Shown here one piece after another: positions 44,174 to 52,801 of a DNA stretch of 64,000 nt (the first letter of the stretch is position 1; the number at the start of each line of letters is the position of its first letter). Under the pieces are notes generated by a model that saw only the letters and a program-made list of their open reading frames with translations, did no database searches and was not told the origin of the DNA. Where the stretch lies: NCBI GenBank assembly GCA_041658245.1, contig JBBAAM010000007.1:19601-83600 (forward strand), given 5' to 3'. The stretch is from Fen-1258 sp041658245 (lineage in GTDB: Bacteria > Bacteroidota > Ignavibacteria > Ignavibacteriales > Melioribacteraceae). Both the position numbers and the translations under genes were made by a program.

Positions 44174-44207
44174 TAAATGTTAGTAATAATTCTTCCAAAG
44201 TGTGGTA

Positions 44208-45746
44208 TTAATGACCCCAAAGTTCACGGTCTAAGCTTCTGTACTGTATTGCTTCGGAAATAAATTGGGGTAAAATGTCTTTGGAGTTTTCAAGATCTGC
44301 TATTGTACGACTAACTTTTATAATTCTATCAAAAGCACGCGCTGATAAACCAAGTCGTGTCATAGCCATCTTAAGTAGTTCTTCACTTTTAGAATCTAGT
44401 TTGCAGAATTTACGTAATTCTTTTGATGACATATCAGCATTCTTAAAAATGTTTTTCAATCCGATAAATCTTTCCTGCTGGATTTCTCTGGCTATTATTA
44501 CTCTTTTCCTAATGTCGGTTGATCTTTCTCCAACAGAACTAGATGCCAGATCTTTGAATTTTACTGCAGGTACTTCAATGTGAATATCAATACGATCTAA
44601 AAGCGGCCCTGAAATCTTTGCCATATATTTTTGAATCTGCATCGTATTACATGTACATTCTTTTGACGGATCGGTGAAGAAACCACACGGGCACGGATTC
44701 ATAGCTGCAGCAAGCATAAAATTTGCGGGAAATTCTAAAGACATTTTCGAACGGCTGACCGTTACTTTGTAATCTTCTAATGGTTGCCGTAAAACCTCTA
44801 ATACATTTTTTTTAAACTCAGGTAATTCATCTAAGAAAAGAACACCGTGATGTGCATACGAAACTTCACCAGGACGCGGTATAGTCCCACCTCCAATTAA
44901 AGCTGCATCAGATATTGTATGATGAGGGCTTCGAAATGGACGTTCTGTAATAAGTGCTTTATCTTTAGCTAATATTCCAGCAACAGAATGTATCTTTGTT
45001 GTCTCAAGAGCTTCTTCGAAGTTGAGCGGCGGAAGTATTGAAGGAAATCTTTTAGCTAACATTGTTTTGCCTGAGCCTGGCGGACCAATCATTAAAATGT
45101 TATGACCTCCGGCAGCTGCTATCTCTAAAGCGCGTTTAACATTCTCTTGTCCTTTCACATCTGAAAAATCGAGTGCATAAGTATTGACTTGTCCAAACAC
45201 ATCATCTTTGTTCGTATAAACCGGTGTAAATTTTTCTTCTTCATTTAGAAATTGAATTACTTCCATAAGATTATGAAGTCCGAAGACTTCAATACCATCA
45301 ACAATAGAAGCTTCTTTCACTGAATCAGTCGGTAAAATTATTTTTTTAATTCCTTTCCCTCTTGCTTCAACAGTTATAGGAAGCGCACCTTTTATTTTTC
45401 TTAGAGAACCATCTAAAGAAAGTTCCCCCAATAATATTGTTTCATTTAATAAATCTTGTTTTACAATTTCATTTGAAGAAAGAAGTCCAATAGCAATTGC
45501 AAGATCAAATGCACTTCCTTCTTTTTTGATATCTGCAGGCGCAAGATTAATTGTATGTTTTCTGTGAGGTAATTCAATGCCTGAGTTTTTTATGGCAGCA
45601 GTAACCCGCTCGCGGCTTTCTTTAACTGCGTTATCAGGTAAACCTACGATAGTAATGGATGGAATCTGTTTTTCGGAATGAGTTTCAACTTCTACTAAGA
45701 AAGCATCAATACCAAATGTTGCCCCGGATAAAACTTTTGAAAACAT
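44208..45746 (-). CDS. YifB/ComM-family Mg-chelatase-like AAA+ ATPase
   Basis: 512-aa ATPase. N-terminal ChlI-like domain with VEVETHSEKQIPSITIVGLPD and PADIKKEGSAFDLAIAIGLL; AAA+ Walker A GPPGSGKTMLAKR near residue 218, Walker B LFLDELPEF, and a C-terminal domain ending QYRSLDREL. ComM relatives act as branch-migration helicases in natural transformation; no other competence gene is adjacent. An N-terminal Lon-like protease-type fold is present without an obvious catalytic dyad. Confidence 0.93.
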   Translation of the reverse strand: MFSKVLSGATFGIDAFLVEVETHSEKQIPSITIVGLPDNAVKESRERVTAAIKNSGIELPHRKHTINLAPADIKKEGSAFDLAIAIGLLSSNEIVKQDLLNETILLGELSLDGSLRKIKGALPITVEARGKGIKKIILPTDSVKEASIVDGIEVFGLHNLMEVIQFLNEEEKFTPVYTNKDDVFGQVNTYALDFSDVKGQENVKRALEIAAAGGHNILMIGPPGSGKTMLAKRFPSILPPLNFEEALETTKIHSVAGILAKDKALITERPFRSPHHTISDAALIGGGTIPRPGEVSYAHHGVLFLDELPEFKKNVLEVLRQPLEDYKVTVSRSKMSLEFPANFMLAAAMNPCPCGFFTDPSKECTCNTMQIQKYMAKISGPLLDRIDIHIEVPAVKFKDLASSSVGERSTDIRKRVIIAREIQQERFIGLKNIFKNADMSSKELRKFCKLDSKSEELLKMAMTRLGLSARAFDRIIKVSRTIADLENSKDILPQFISEAIQYRSLDRELWGH

Positions 45747-45823
45747 TAATTGCCCCCAGTTTTATGATTTCAATCTACAAAAAAATCATCCAACTAAAAC
45801 ATGTGACAGAGAACTAAAAAATT

Positions 45824-46318
45824 TTATTTAAACTTTCTTAAAAATTCCAATCTATCTTTTAAGTTTTCAACAGGAACAAGTAATTTATCTTTTCCAAAAA
45901 TTGCATCATTTCTGTTTTTGAAAACCAACTCGTAATCTTTGCTCATTACAATTGCTTCTTCGGGACAAACTTCTTCGCAGAAACCACAGAAGATACAGCG
46001 CAGCATATTAATTTCAAATTTTACCGGATATCTTTCTTTTTCCAAATCAGTTTCGGAAGCTTGCACTTCAATTGCAAGTGCGGGACAAACTCGAGAACAT
46101 AACCCGCAAGCTACACAACGCTCAACTCCATTATTTTCTTGAACAAGAACCGGACGACCTCTGTATGACGCCGGTGGTTCAAATTTAACTTCAGGATATT
46201 GTAAAGTAACATTTGGCCGGAACATACTTTTTAGGGTGAGCGCCATTCCTTTTGCAATTTCAGGAATGTACAATTTCTCAAAAATGTTCAAATCTTTTTC
46301 TCTTTTTTGCCCAGCCAT
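45824..46318 (-). CDS. nuoI: NADH-quinone oxidoreductase subunit I
   Basis: 164-aa ferredoxin-like subunit carrying two [4Fe-4S] clusters of complex I: CVACGLCSRVCP and CIFCGFCEEVCP. RGRPVLVQENNGVERC-type segment (YRGRPVLVQENN) precedes the clusters. It follows nuoH by 20 bp. Together with nuoG and nuoH it forms a three-gene nuo block in this window. Confidence 0.96.
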   Translation of the reverse strand: MAGQKREKDLNIFEKLYIPEIAKGMALTLKSMFRPNVTLQYPEVKFEPPASYRGRPVLVQENNGVERCVACGLCSRVCPALAIEVQASETDLEKERYPVKFEINMLRCIFCGFCEEVCPEEAIVMSKDYELVFKNRNDAIFGKDKLLVPVENLKDRLEFLRKFK

Positions 46319-46338
46319 CTTATTCCTTTAAAACTTTT

Positions 46339-47370
46339 TTATAAGTTGAATATCATTATCAGTACCGCAACCCAAATTAAATTTGCAAGTGCTAACGGAA
46401 ACATAACTTTCCAACCAAGATTCATTAACTGATCATATCTAAACCGGGGTATTGACCATCTTACCCAAATAAAGAAAAACAATATTGCGCCCATCTTAAA
46501 TAAAAATGCAGCTACTTGAATTATCGTTGTTATTGTTGTACTCAAACTAAGTTTATCAATATAAGGAACTTGCCAACCGCCAAGATACAACGTAACTATC
46601 ATTCCGCTTGCAATAATCATATTGGCATATTCTGCAAGAAAGAATCCGGCAAATTTAAATGAACTGTACTCAGTATGATACCCTCCTACTAATTCCGGTT
46701 CGGCTTCGGGCAGATCGAATGGCAGTCTATTTGTTTCTGCAAATGCGGATACAACAAATGTAATAAACCCTATCGGTTGAATAATTGCATTCCACATCCA
46801 ACCGTACTGAGATTCAACAATTTTCATAGGACTTAATGATTGCGACATTAATAAAACGCCGGCAATCGAAAATCCCATTGATACTTCATAAGAAATCATT
46901 TGAGCGGAAGAACGAATTCCGCCAAGCAAAGAATATTTACTTCCGGAAGACCAACCGGCAAATGTAATTCCATAAACACCTAGAGACGTTAAAGCGAAAA
47001 CATAAAGCACACCAATATTTACATCAGCAACAACTAAATTAATTTTATAACCAAAAAGTTCTATTGGCGGACCAATTGGGATAACAGCATAAGTAGCAAA
47101 AGAAACAAATAGTGCAATGAATGGTGCTAGTGTGTGCAACGGTTTGTTGGCAGCATCAGGAACAATATCTTCTTTAAGAAGCAGCTTAAAGACATCAGCA
47201 AACGGCTGTAGTAATCCCAACCAGCCAACTCTATTTGGCCCAACTCGATTTTGGACCCATGCGCTGATCTTTCTTTCAAAGTAAACTAAGTAAGCAACTG
47301 ATAACAGCATTAGAACTACAATGATCAAAATCTTGATCAGCGAAATAATTATAATTTCCCAAATGTTCAT
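46339..47370 (-). CDS. nuoH: NADH-quinone oxidoreductase subunit H
   Basis: 343-aa membrane subunit with about eight helices that forms part of the quinone site. RKISAWVQNRVGPNRVGWLG, PFADVFKLLLKED, and the acidic segment FDLPEAEPELVGGYHTEYSS are diagnostic. It lies between nuoG and nuoI. Confidence 0.97.
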   Translation of the reverse strand: MNIWEIIIISLIKILIIVVLMLLSVAYLVYFERKISAWVQNRVGPNRVGWLGLLQPFADVFKLLLKEDIVPDAANKPLHTLAPFIALFVSFATYAVIPIGPPIELFGYKINLVVADVNIGVLYVFALTSLGVYGITFAGWSSGSKYSLLGGIRSSAQMISYEVSMGFSIAGVLLMSQSLSPMKIVESQYGWMWNAIIQPIGFITFVVSAFAETNRLPFDLPEAEPELVGGYHTEYSSFKFAGFFLAEYANMIIASGMIVTLYLGGWQVPYIDKLSLSTTITTIIQVAAFLFKMGAILFFFIWVRWSIPRFRYDQLMNLGWKVMFPLALANLIWVAVLIMIFNL

Positions 47371-47385
47371 AAAACCAAACTCCGT

Positions 47386-49059
47386 TTATGCATTTGCTGT
47401 TTGTTTGATTTTCAATTGCGCACCATGTTTTCCAATTTCATCGTAATCTAATCCTTTGAATGCAGAATTTGAATTTGCAATTTCAGAAAATATTTCTTCA
47501 GCCATATTAAATTTTATTTTAAAATCAAGCAGTTGAGAAAGAGCTACAAAGATTTTCCAGCTTGGTTTAGAATCATATTTATGTCCTTGCATCCAACGGT
47601 CGAACTCAGTTCCAAATTTATCCCAGCGGCTCATTTCCATTCCATCCAAAGCACGATCCATCTCTTCGGTTGCAACAGCAGGATAAATTCTCTGAACTCT
47701 TCCTTGAAAATTTACGAATGTGCCGTTCTTTTCTGCAAATGTTGATGCCGGAAAAACTATATCGGCTAACACTGTTGTTCTATTTTCATTTGAAGCATGC
47801 ACAATTAAGAGATCAAGCTTTCCAATTGTTGATTCCCACTCTTCATTAAATGAAGCAGCATCTTCCTCCATTACATACAGCGCTTTTATTTTTCCTTCTT
47901 TAATTCCTTTTAAGATTGCTGAGATATTCATTCCGCTTGAACCAGGATGAACTCCGACTAATTCTGCACCAAATGAATTTGGAGTTTTATCTTCGCGAAT
48001 TAAAATATCATCTTGATCACCTGAAATAATGTGATCAGCGTAATCAATATTTGTAACACCAAGTAACTTAGCAAACTTTACAAGCGCATAATTGTCTTCA
48101 CAAGTTGCATAAGCTGAACCTATGAATGCGATCTCTCCGCTTTTATAATCTTTCAAACTTTTTGCGGTAACACTTAACGCTTCATTCCATGAAACTTTTT
48201 GAAGCTGACCTTCTCTACGAATATAAGTTCCATCAATTCGATTTTCAGCGTTCACATTTTTAAATGTATCAAGTCTTCCTTTATCGCACATCCAATAGCT
48301 GTTAACATCTTTGTTATGTCTTGGTGTTAATCTTAAGATCTCGTTATTTCGAACCCAAACTTCCGTATTGCATCCGCGTGAACATCCGACACAAATAGAA
48401 TCTGTCTTAGACATTTCCCATACGCGCGATTTAAATCTAAAATCTTGATTTGTAAGTGCTCCGACAGGACAAATGTCAGTTGTATTTAAAGTGTAAGGAT
48501 TATCAAACGATTCACCGGGAAATGTTGTAATTGTTACTTTATCTCCGCGCTGTACAAATGTAAGCTGATTCTTCTTTGCAATCTCATCTGAAAATCGAAT
48601 GCATCTTGAACATAAGATACAGCGTTCACCATCAAACTTAATATGAGGTCCAAGTTGAACACGTTTTTCTTTTCGAACTTTTATTTCTTCAAAGCGGCTT
48701 TCACCCCGGCTGTGTTGATATGCATAATCTTGAAGTTTACATTCTCCGGCTTCATCGCAGATTGGGCAATCGAGCGGATGATTGATGAGAATAAATTCCA
48801 TCACAGCATTACGGGCTTCAATAGTTTTTTGCGATTGTGTATGAACAACCATTCCTTCAGCGGCGTAAGTAGAACACGATATTGCAAGCTTCGGTATATT
48901 TTCAATTTCGACTAAACAAATTCGGCAATTACCGGAAATTGATAAACTCGGATGCCAGCAAAAATGAGGAATTTCAATTCCGGCAAAACGAGCTGCTTCA
49001 ATTATAGTTTGTCTTTGTTTAAACTCGATTTGTTTTCCGTCAACAGTAAATGTTGGCAT
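47386..49059 (-). CDS. nuoG: NADH-quinone oxidoreductase subunit G (short form)
   Basis: 557-aa iron-sulfur subunit. N-terminal [2Fe-2S] ferredoxin domain (HFCWHPSLSISGNCRICLVE), the Cys/His cluster in NHPLDCPICDEAGECKLQDY, a [4Fe-4S] CILCSRCIRF, and a molybdopterin-oxidoreductase-like region starting CVGCSRGCNTEVW. It lacks much of the C-terminal part of E. coli NuoG (about 900 aa), like other short NuoG forms. The ATG at 49057-49059 has GAGGAA upstream and was preferred to a TTG six codons earlier. Confidence 0.92.
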   Translation of the reverse strand: MPTFTVDGKQIEFKQRQTIIEAARFAGIEIPHFCWHPSLSISGNCRICLVEIENIPKLAISCSTYAAEGMVVHTQSQKTIEARNAVMEFILINHPLDCPICDEAGECKLQDYAYQHSRGESRFEEIKVRKEKRVQLGPHIKFDGERCILCSRCIRFSDEIAKKNQLTFVQRGDKVTITTFPGESFDNPYTLNTTDICPVGALTNQDFRFKSRVWEMSKTDSICVGCSRGCNTEVWVRNNEILRLTPRHNKDVNSYWMCDKGRLDTFKNVNAENRIDGTYIRREGQLQKVSWNEALSVTAKSLKDYKSGEIAFIGSAYATCEDNYALVKFAKLLGVTNIDYADHIISGDQDDILIREDKTPNSFGAELVGVHPGSSGMNISAILKGIKEGKIKALYVMEEDAASFNEEWESTIGKLDLLIVHASNENRTTVLADIVFPASTFAEKNGTFVNFQGRVQRIYPAVATEEMDRALDGMEMSRWDKFGTEFDRWMQGHKYDSKPSWKIFVALSQLLDFKIKFNMAEEIFSEIANSNSAFKGLDYDEIGKHGAQLKIKQTANA

Positions 49060-49069
49060 ATCACTTTCC

Positions 49070-50320
49070 TCATGCAACTTTATGAAGCAATGGATTTTTC
49101 GAAGACAAAATTACTCTTGTTAAGGTACCATTTTCAAATATTTCGTTGGATAAATCTCGAATATCTTTTGCGGTTACTGCTTGAATATATTTAACTGTTT
49201 CTTCTATTGTTTTAATTTTATTAAAGTAGATCATTGATTGGGCAATCCTTAACATTCTATTTGTAGTGCTTTCCAAACTCATCAGCATGTTGCCGATTAA
49301 ATATTCTTTTGCTCTTTCAAGTTCAACACTTCCAACTTTTTTCTTTTTGATCTTTTCAATCTCTTCATAAATTAAGTCTTGTGCTTTATTAACCGATTTA
49401 TCATTAGTAGAAAGATAAATTCCGAATGTTGAGATATCAAAAAATGAATTAAGGAATGAATTTATTTGATAAGCGATTCCGTTTTCTTCTCTTACTTTTT
49501 GAAATAGGCGTGAGCTGCTTCCTTCTCCCAAAATATGTGAAAGTACACTTGCTTTAACCCGGCTTTTTTCTTTGTGACCGTAGGTTGATCTTCCCAAAAT
49601 ATAATGAACTTGCTGAGTCTCCTTAGAAACATGAAGATCGCCGGTTGGATTTACAACCAGTTCCCGTTTATTATTATTTGTTGCTTTGAGATTTTTAGAA
49701 ATGTATTTCTTTGCAAACTTGATCAGATCTTTATGCTCAATATTTCCTGAAGCAACTATATAGAAACGATCCCGTGTGTAATTTTCATTTACATATTTAA
49801 AAAGATCTTTTTGTTTGAAGCTGCGCAGATTTTTTTCTGTTCCAATTATCGGCATTCCAAGAGAATTACCATGGAAAATATTGCTTTCGAATTTGTCAAA
49901 GATTAATTCATCTGGTGAATCTTCTATATCATATAATTCATCAATAACTACAGCAGATTCTTTTTCTATTTCTTTGGGCTCGAAGATTGAATTCTGGACC
50001 ATGTCTGCAAGTACTTCAAAAGTTTTTTCTACGTGATCCGTTAAACCTCTTCCGTAAAAACATGTATGTTCTTTGGAAGTGAATGCGTTTAAATATCCGC
50101 CGAGTGATTCAATATCTTCTGCGATTTTTTTGGCAGACCGTTTTTTTGTCCCCTTAAAGAACATGTGCTCAAGAAAATGACTTATGCCGCTGTTCTCTTC
50201 TGTTTCATCCCGCGAACCAACATTAAACCAAAATCCGAGAGAAAATGATTTAACATAGCTAATTTTTTCTGAAATTATTTTTATTCCGTTAGGCAGTTCT
50301 GTGATGTTTATATTTTTCAA
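49070..50320 (-). CDS. M16-family zinc peptidase (processing-protease-like)
   Basis: 416-aa pitrilysin-family metallopeptidase. The inverted zinc motif HxxEH is HFLEH at residues 48-52, with the distal Glu in VVIDELYDIED near residue 125. The second half (SRLFQKVREENGIAY, with the Arg-Tyr pocket) is the usual inactive partner domain. It resembles the YmxG/PqqL single-chain type of about 410-420 aa. The start is a TTG without a clear Shine-Dalgarno site. It is followed 10 bp later by nuoG. Confidence 0.93.
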   Translation of the reverse strand: MKNINITELPNGIKIISEKISYVKSFSLGFWFNVGSRDETEENSGISHFLEHMFFKGTKKRSAKKIAEDIESLGGYLNAFTSKEHTCFYGRGLTDHVEKTFEVLADMVQNSIFEPKEIEKESAVVIDELYDIEDSPDELIFDKFESNIFHGNSLGMPIIGTEKNLRSFKQKDLFKYVNENYTRDRFYIVASGNIEHKDLIKFAKKYISKNLKATNNNKRELVVNPTGDLHVSKETQQVHYILGRSTYGHKEKSRVKASVLSHILGEGSSSRLFQKVREENGIAYQINSFLNSFFDISTFGIYLSTNDKSVNKAQDLIYEEIEKIKKKKVGSVELERAKEYLIGNMLMSLESTTNRMLRIAQSMIYFNKIKTIEETVKYIQAVTAKDIRDLSNEIFENGTLTRVILSSKNPLLHKVA

Positions 50321-50390
50321 TTAGGGGTTTCTATTATAGTTAAGAAAAATTGTGGGGCAAATATAGAGAAGTAGCAATTGGCTATCAAAT

Positions 50391-50479
50391 GAGTGTAGAG
50401 TGTAGAGTTTAGAACGTAGAGTGAAAATCTTTGTTAATATTCTACATTCTACACTCTATGTTCTTCGCTCTACACTTTT
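50391..50479. repeat. Imperfect inverted repeat of GTGTAGAG type
   Basis: A left arm (50391-50427, GTGTAGAG and AGAACGTAGAGTG units) is matched by the reverse complement of 50439-50479 with about four mismatches over 24 bases. A third related copy lies at 58301-58335 beside the trpA stop. It is a short dispersed repeat family at both edges of the trp block; on the right arm it overlaps the stop of the aminotransferase remnant. Confidence 0.6.
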
Positions 50480-50550
50480 ACTGCAAATTTTTCCACATAC
50501 TTTTCATGAAACTGTGCAATTGCTTTGTAAGCTTTCTCCAAAATATTTTC
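50429..50550. repeat. Left direct repeat flanking the trp operon
   Basis: Matches 58292-58406 in the same orientation: CTTTGTT at the start, CACTCTATGTTCTTCG in the middle, and CTCCAAAATATTTTC at the end. The last 90 bp (50461-50550 against 58317-58406) align without gaps and differ at 12 sites by my count, about 87 percent identity. The rest of the repeat needs a 7-bp gap. Confidence 0.85.
50470..50550 (-). pseudogene. 3'-terminal remnant of an aminotransferase gene
   Basis: On the minus strand 26 codons plus TAG encode the C-terminus ENILEKAYKAIAQFHEKYVE then KFAVKV. This equals the C-terminus of the intact aminotransferase at 58326-59543 except for one Val/Leu change. The DNA differs at more sites than the protein, so nearly all changes are synonymous. 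The remnant has no start and its upstream part is replaced by the trp promoter region, so it cannot be functional. Confidence 0.85.
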
Positions 50551-50569
50551 TTTTTTTTTGAACAAGTTA

Positions 50570-50600
50570 TTGACACATGTATATTTTGTTTTTATCTTTG
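50570..50600 (+). promoter_or_regulatory. Predicted trp operon promoter
   Basis: Perfect TTGACA at 50570-50575, then after 17 bp TATCTT at 50593-50598; TATCTTTG also fits the Bacteroidota TAnnTTTG motif. Initiation near 50605-50608 would make the leader peptide mRNA almost leaderless. An alternative pair, TTGAAC at 50558 and TATATT at 50580 (16-bp spacing), would start about 15 bases earlier. Confidence 0.65.
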
Positions 50601-50607
50601 TCTTAAG

Positions 50608-50682
50608 ATGAAAACACTGAATGATAAATATAACACACTCACTAGCAGAAATTGGTTCTGGTGGTGGTATAATTTACGATAG
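50608..50682 (+). CDS. trpL: trp operon leader peptide, Trp-rich
   Basis: A 24-aa peptide, MKTLNDKYNTLTSRN then WFWWWYNLR, with four Trp codons within five positions (50653-50667). It ends at TAG 50680-50682, five bases before the antiterminator arm. Trp scarcity would stall ribosomes on the Trp run and leave that arm free; Trp abundance lets ribosomes reach the stop and cover it. The position directly ahead of an intrinsic terminator and trpE makes the assignment strong. Confidence 0.88.
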   Translation: MKTLNDKYNTLTSRNWFWWWYNLR

Positions 50683-50686
50683 AAAA

Positions 50687-50758
50687 CTCAGTGTAACTAA
50701 CCTAAGTGTATAATTTTGATTTGAAACCCTTTTTAGTAAACACTGAGAAGGGTTTTTT
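50687..50758 (+). terminator. trp attenuator: terminator with competing antiterminator helix
   Basis: Terminator: AAACCCTT (50724-50731) pairs with AAGGGTTT (50748-50755), followed by three more T (six T in a row in total, 50753-50758). Antiterminator: CTCAGTGT (50687-50694) is perfectly complementary to ACACTGAG (50740-50747), which lies in the terminator loop. The two nested folds exclude each other. The terminator ends 17 bp before the trpE ATG. Confidence 0.85.
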
Positions 50759-50775
50759 GTTTTATAGGATAATTT

Positions 50776-52254
50776 ATGGAATATAATTTATATACAAAAT
50801 TTGCAGCAGAATACAACATCGTCCCGGTTTACAAAATCATTTCAGCGGATTTATTAACACCGGTCGCGGCTTACTTAAAAATTCGCGAGGATAATTCTAC
50901 TTCCTTTCTTCTTGAATCTGTTGAAGGAATTGGAAGATTAGCACGTTATTCTTTCATAGGATTGAATCCGGCCGAGATCATTTCCAATTATGGTAACGAA
51001 CTTATACTGAAATCAAAAAACGGCACAGAAAAAAGTAGCCGCAATCTATTCGATTATTTAAAAGAACAAATAAATAATTTCAGTCATCCTGTCATCGAGC
51101 AACTTCCCTATTTCACCGGCGGAATTGTTGGATACATAGGTTTTGAAAACATTTCACTTATCGAAGATGTAATTGAATTCACCGGCGAAAATAAACTTGA
51201 CATTCCCGATTCCATACTTGGTTTATACGAAACCATTATTGTATTCGATCATTTCAAACACCAAATTATTTTGATTACCAACGTTGATACAATAGATAAG
51301 AACAATCTTCAGATAAAATATGATTCCGCTATTGAGCAACTTGAACAACTGCGCGCCAGACTTTCTAAAACAATTTCTTACAAATCCGATTTTAAATCGT
51401 CCTCAAGCGCAATCTCCGAAAAAGAAGAAAAGGATTTCTGCGGACTTGTAGAAAAAAGCAAACGGAATATTTTGCAAGGAGATGTATTTCAAATTGTGCT
51501 CTCCAAGAGATTTCAGGCCGATTACGAAGGAGATTCATTCAATATTTATCGTGCACTGCGCATGATAAATCCTTCGCCGTATATGTACTTCTTAGAATTC
51601 GAAAACGATTTAAAAATTATTGGAACATCGCCGGAAGATTTGTTAAAAGTAAAAAATAGAAAAGCGGAGATTCTTCCAATTGCCGGAACAAGGCGGCGCG
51701 GCAAAAATGAAGATGAAGATTCCTTATTGGAAAATGAATTAATGAACGATCCGAAAGAAATTGCAGAGCATGTTATGCTGGTTGATCTGGCACGCAACGA
51801 TCTGGGAAGAGTTTGCGAGTTTGATTCAATTCATCTTTCTGAGAAAATGAGAATAAATAAATTTTCACACGTTATGCATATCGTCTCAAGAGTTGAAGGA
51901 ATTCTCCGTGCTGATAAAGATTGTATTGATGCGCTCAAAGCATCTTTTCCGGCGGGCACAGTTACCGGCGCTCCGAAGATCCGCGCAATTCAGCTCATTA
52001 ACGAATATGAAAATTTACAGAGGGGAATTTATGCGGGCGCTGTCGGTTACATTGACTTCAGCGGTAATCTTGATATGTGCATAGCAATCCGCACATTGTT
52101 TGCAAAAGAAAATAAAATTTATTGGCAAGCCGGTGCCGGCATAGTTGCAGACAGCAAACCGGAATTGGAGCTGAAAGAAATAAAAAATAAATCTGCTGTT
52201 TTATTAAGCGCTTTGAAATGCGCCGAGGTGATAGATGAAAATCTTGGTAATTGA
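50776..52254 (+). CDS. trpE: Anthranilate synthase component I
   Basis: Makes anthranilate from chorismate with ammonia supplied by TrpG. 492 aa. The Trp feedback-site motif LLES is at residues 45-48. The chorismate-binding domain has the blocks IGTSPEDLLKV, PIAGTRRRGKNEDED and PAGTVTGAPKIRA. It overlaps trpG by 20 bp, which suggests coupled translation. Expression is under the trpL attenuator, so the enzyme is likely controlled both by attenuation and by Trp inhibition. Confidence 0.97.
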   Translation: MEYNLYTKFAAEYNIVPVYKIISADLLTPVAAYLKIREDNSTSFLLESVEGIGRLARYSFIGLNPAEIISNYGNELILKSKNGTEKSSRNLFDYLKEQINNFSHPVIEQLPYFTGGIVGYIGFENISLIEDVIEFTGENKLDIPDSILGLYETIIVFDHFKHQIILITNVDTIDKNNLQIKYDSAIEQLEQLRARLSKTISYKSDFKSSSSAISEKEEKDFCGLVEKSKRNILQGDVFQIVLSKRFQADYEGDSFNIYRALRMINPSPYMYFLEFENDLKIIGTSPEDLLKVKNRKAEILPIAGTRRRGKNEDEDSLLENELMNDPKEIAEHVMLVDLARNDLGRVCEFDSIHLSEKMRINKFSHVMHIVSRVEGILRADKDCIDALKASFPAGTVTGAPKIRAIQLINEYENLQRGIYAGAVGYIDFSGNLDMCIAIRTLFAKENKIYWQAGAGIVADSKPELELKEIKNKSAVLLSALKCAEVIDENLGN

Positions 52255-52801
52255 TAATTACGATTCCTTCACTTTCAATCTCGTGCAGTTGGTCGGGCAT
52301 TTCACAAAAGAAATAATTGTGAAGCGGAATGACAAAACTTCGCTCGATGAAATAAATGATTTGCGTCCGGATAAAATTATTATTTCGCCGGGTCCTGGGA
52401 CTCCAAAAGAATCAGGTTTATCGCTTGAAATAATAAAACAGTTTGGGCAAAGTATTCCGCTGCTCGGAGTGTGCCTCGGTCATCAAGGAATTGGTTATGT
52501 ATTCGGCGGAAAAATAATAAGCGCACCGGTTCTTATGCACGGAAAGACTTCAAAAATTTTACATGACGGGAAAATGATTTACTTGAACATTCCGCAAAGT
52601 TTTGATGCGGCTCGTTATCATTCTTTGATTATTGATAGAGAAACTCTTCCGGAAGTTTTAGAGATAACAGCACAAACAGAAGATGAAATTATTATGGGAG
52701 TTCGGCACAAAAATTATCCAATGGAAGGAATACAATTTCATCCCGAGTCAATTTTAACAAATGTTGGTCATCAATTAATAGAAAACTGGTTGGGGCTATG
52801 A
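52235..52801 (+). CDS. trpG: Anthranilate synthase component II, glutamine amidotransferase
   Basis: 188-aa class I amidotransferase supplying ammonia to TrpE. Nucleophile Cys80 in LLGVCLGHQGIG; the oxyanion-type SPGPGTPKESG; the His-Glu pair in IQFHPESIL near residue 170. It is a separate subunit, not fused to TrpD or TrpE. Its start overlaps trpE and its stop overlaps trpD by 4 bp (ATGA type). Confidence 0.97.
   Translation: MKILVIDNYDSFTFNLVQLVGHFTKEIIVKRNDKTSLDEINDLRPDKIIISPGPGTPKESGLSLEIIKQFGQSIPLLGVCLGHQGIGYVFGGKIISAPVLMHGKTSKILHDGKMIYLNIPQSFDAARYHSLIIDRETLPEVLEITAQTEDEIIMGVRHKNYPMEGIQFHPESILTNVGHQLIENWLGL

Noticed and set aside
50431..50607. Longer frame upstream of the Trp-rich leader peptide
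   Set aside because: It crosses the aminotransferase remnant and the promoter; only the part from 50608 fits a leader.
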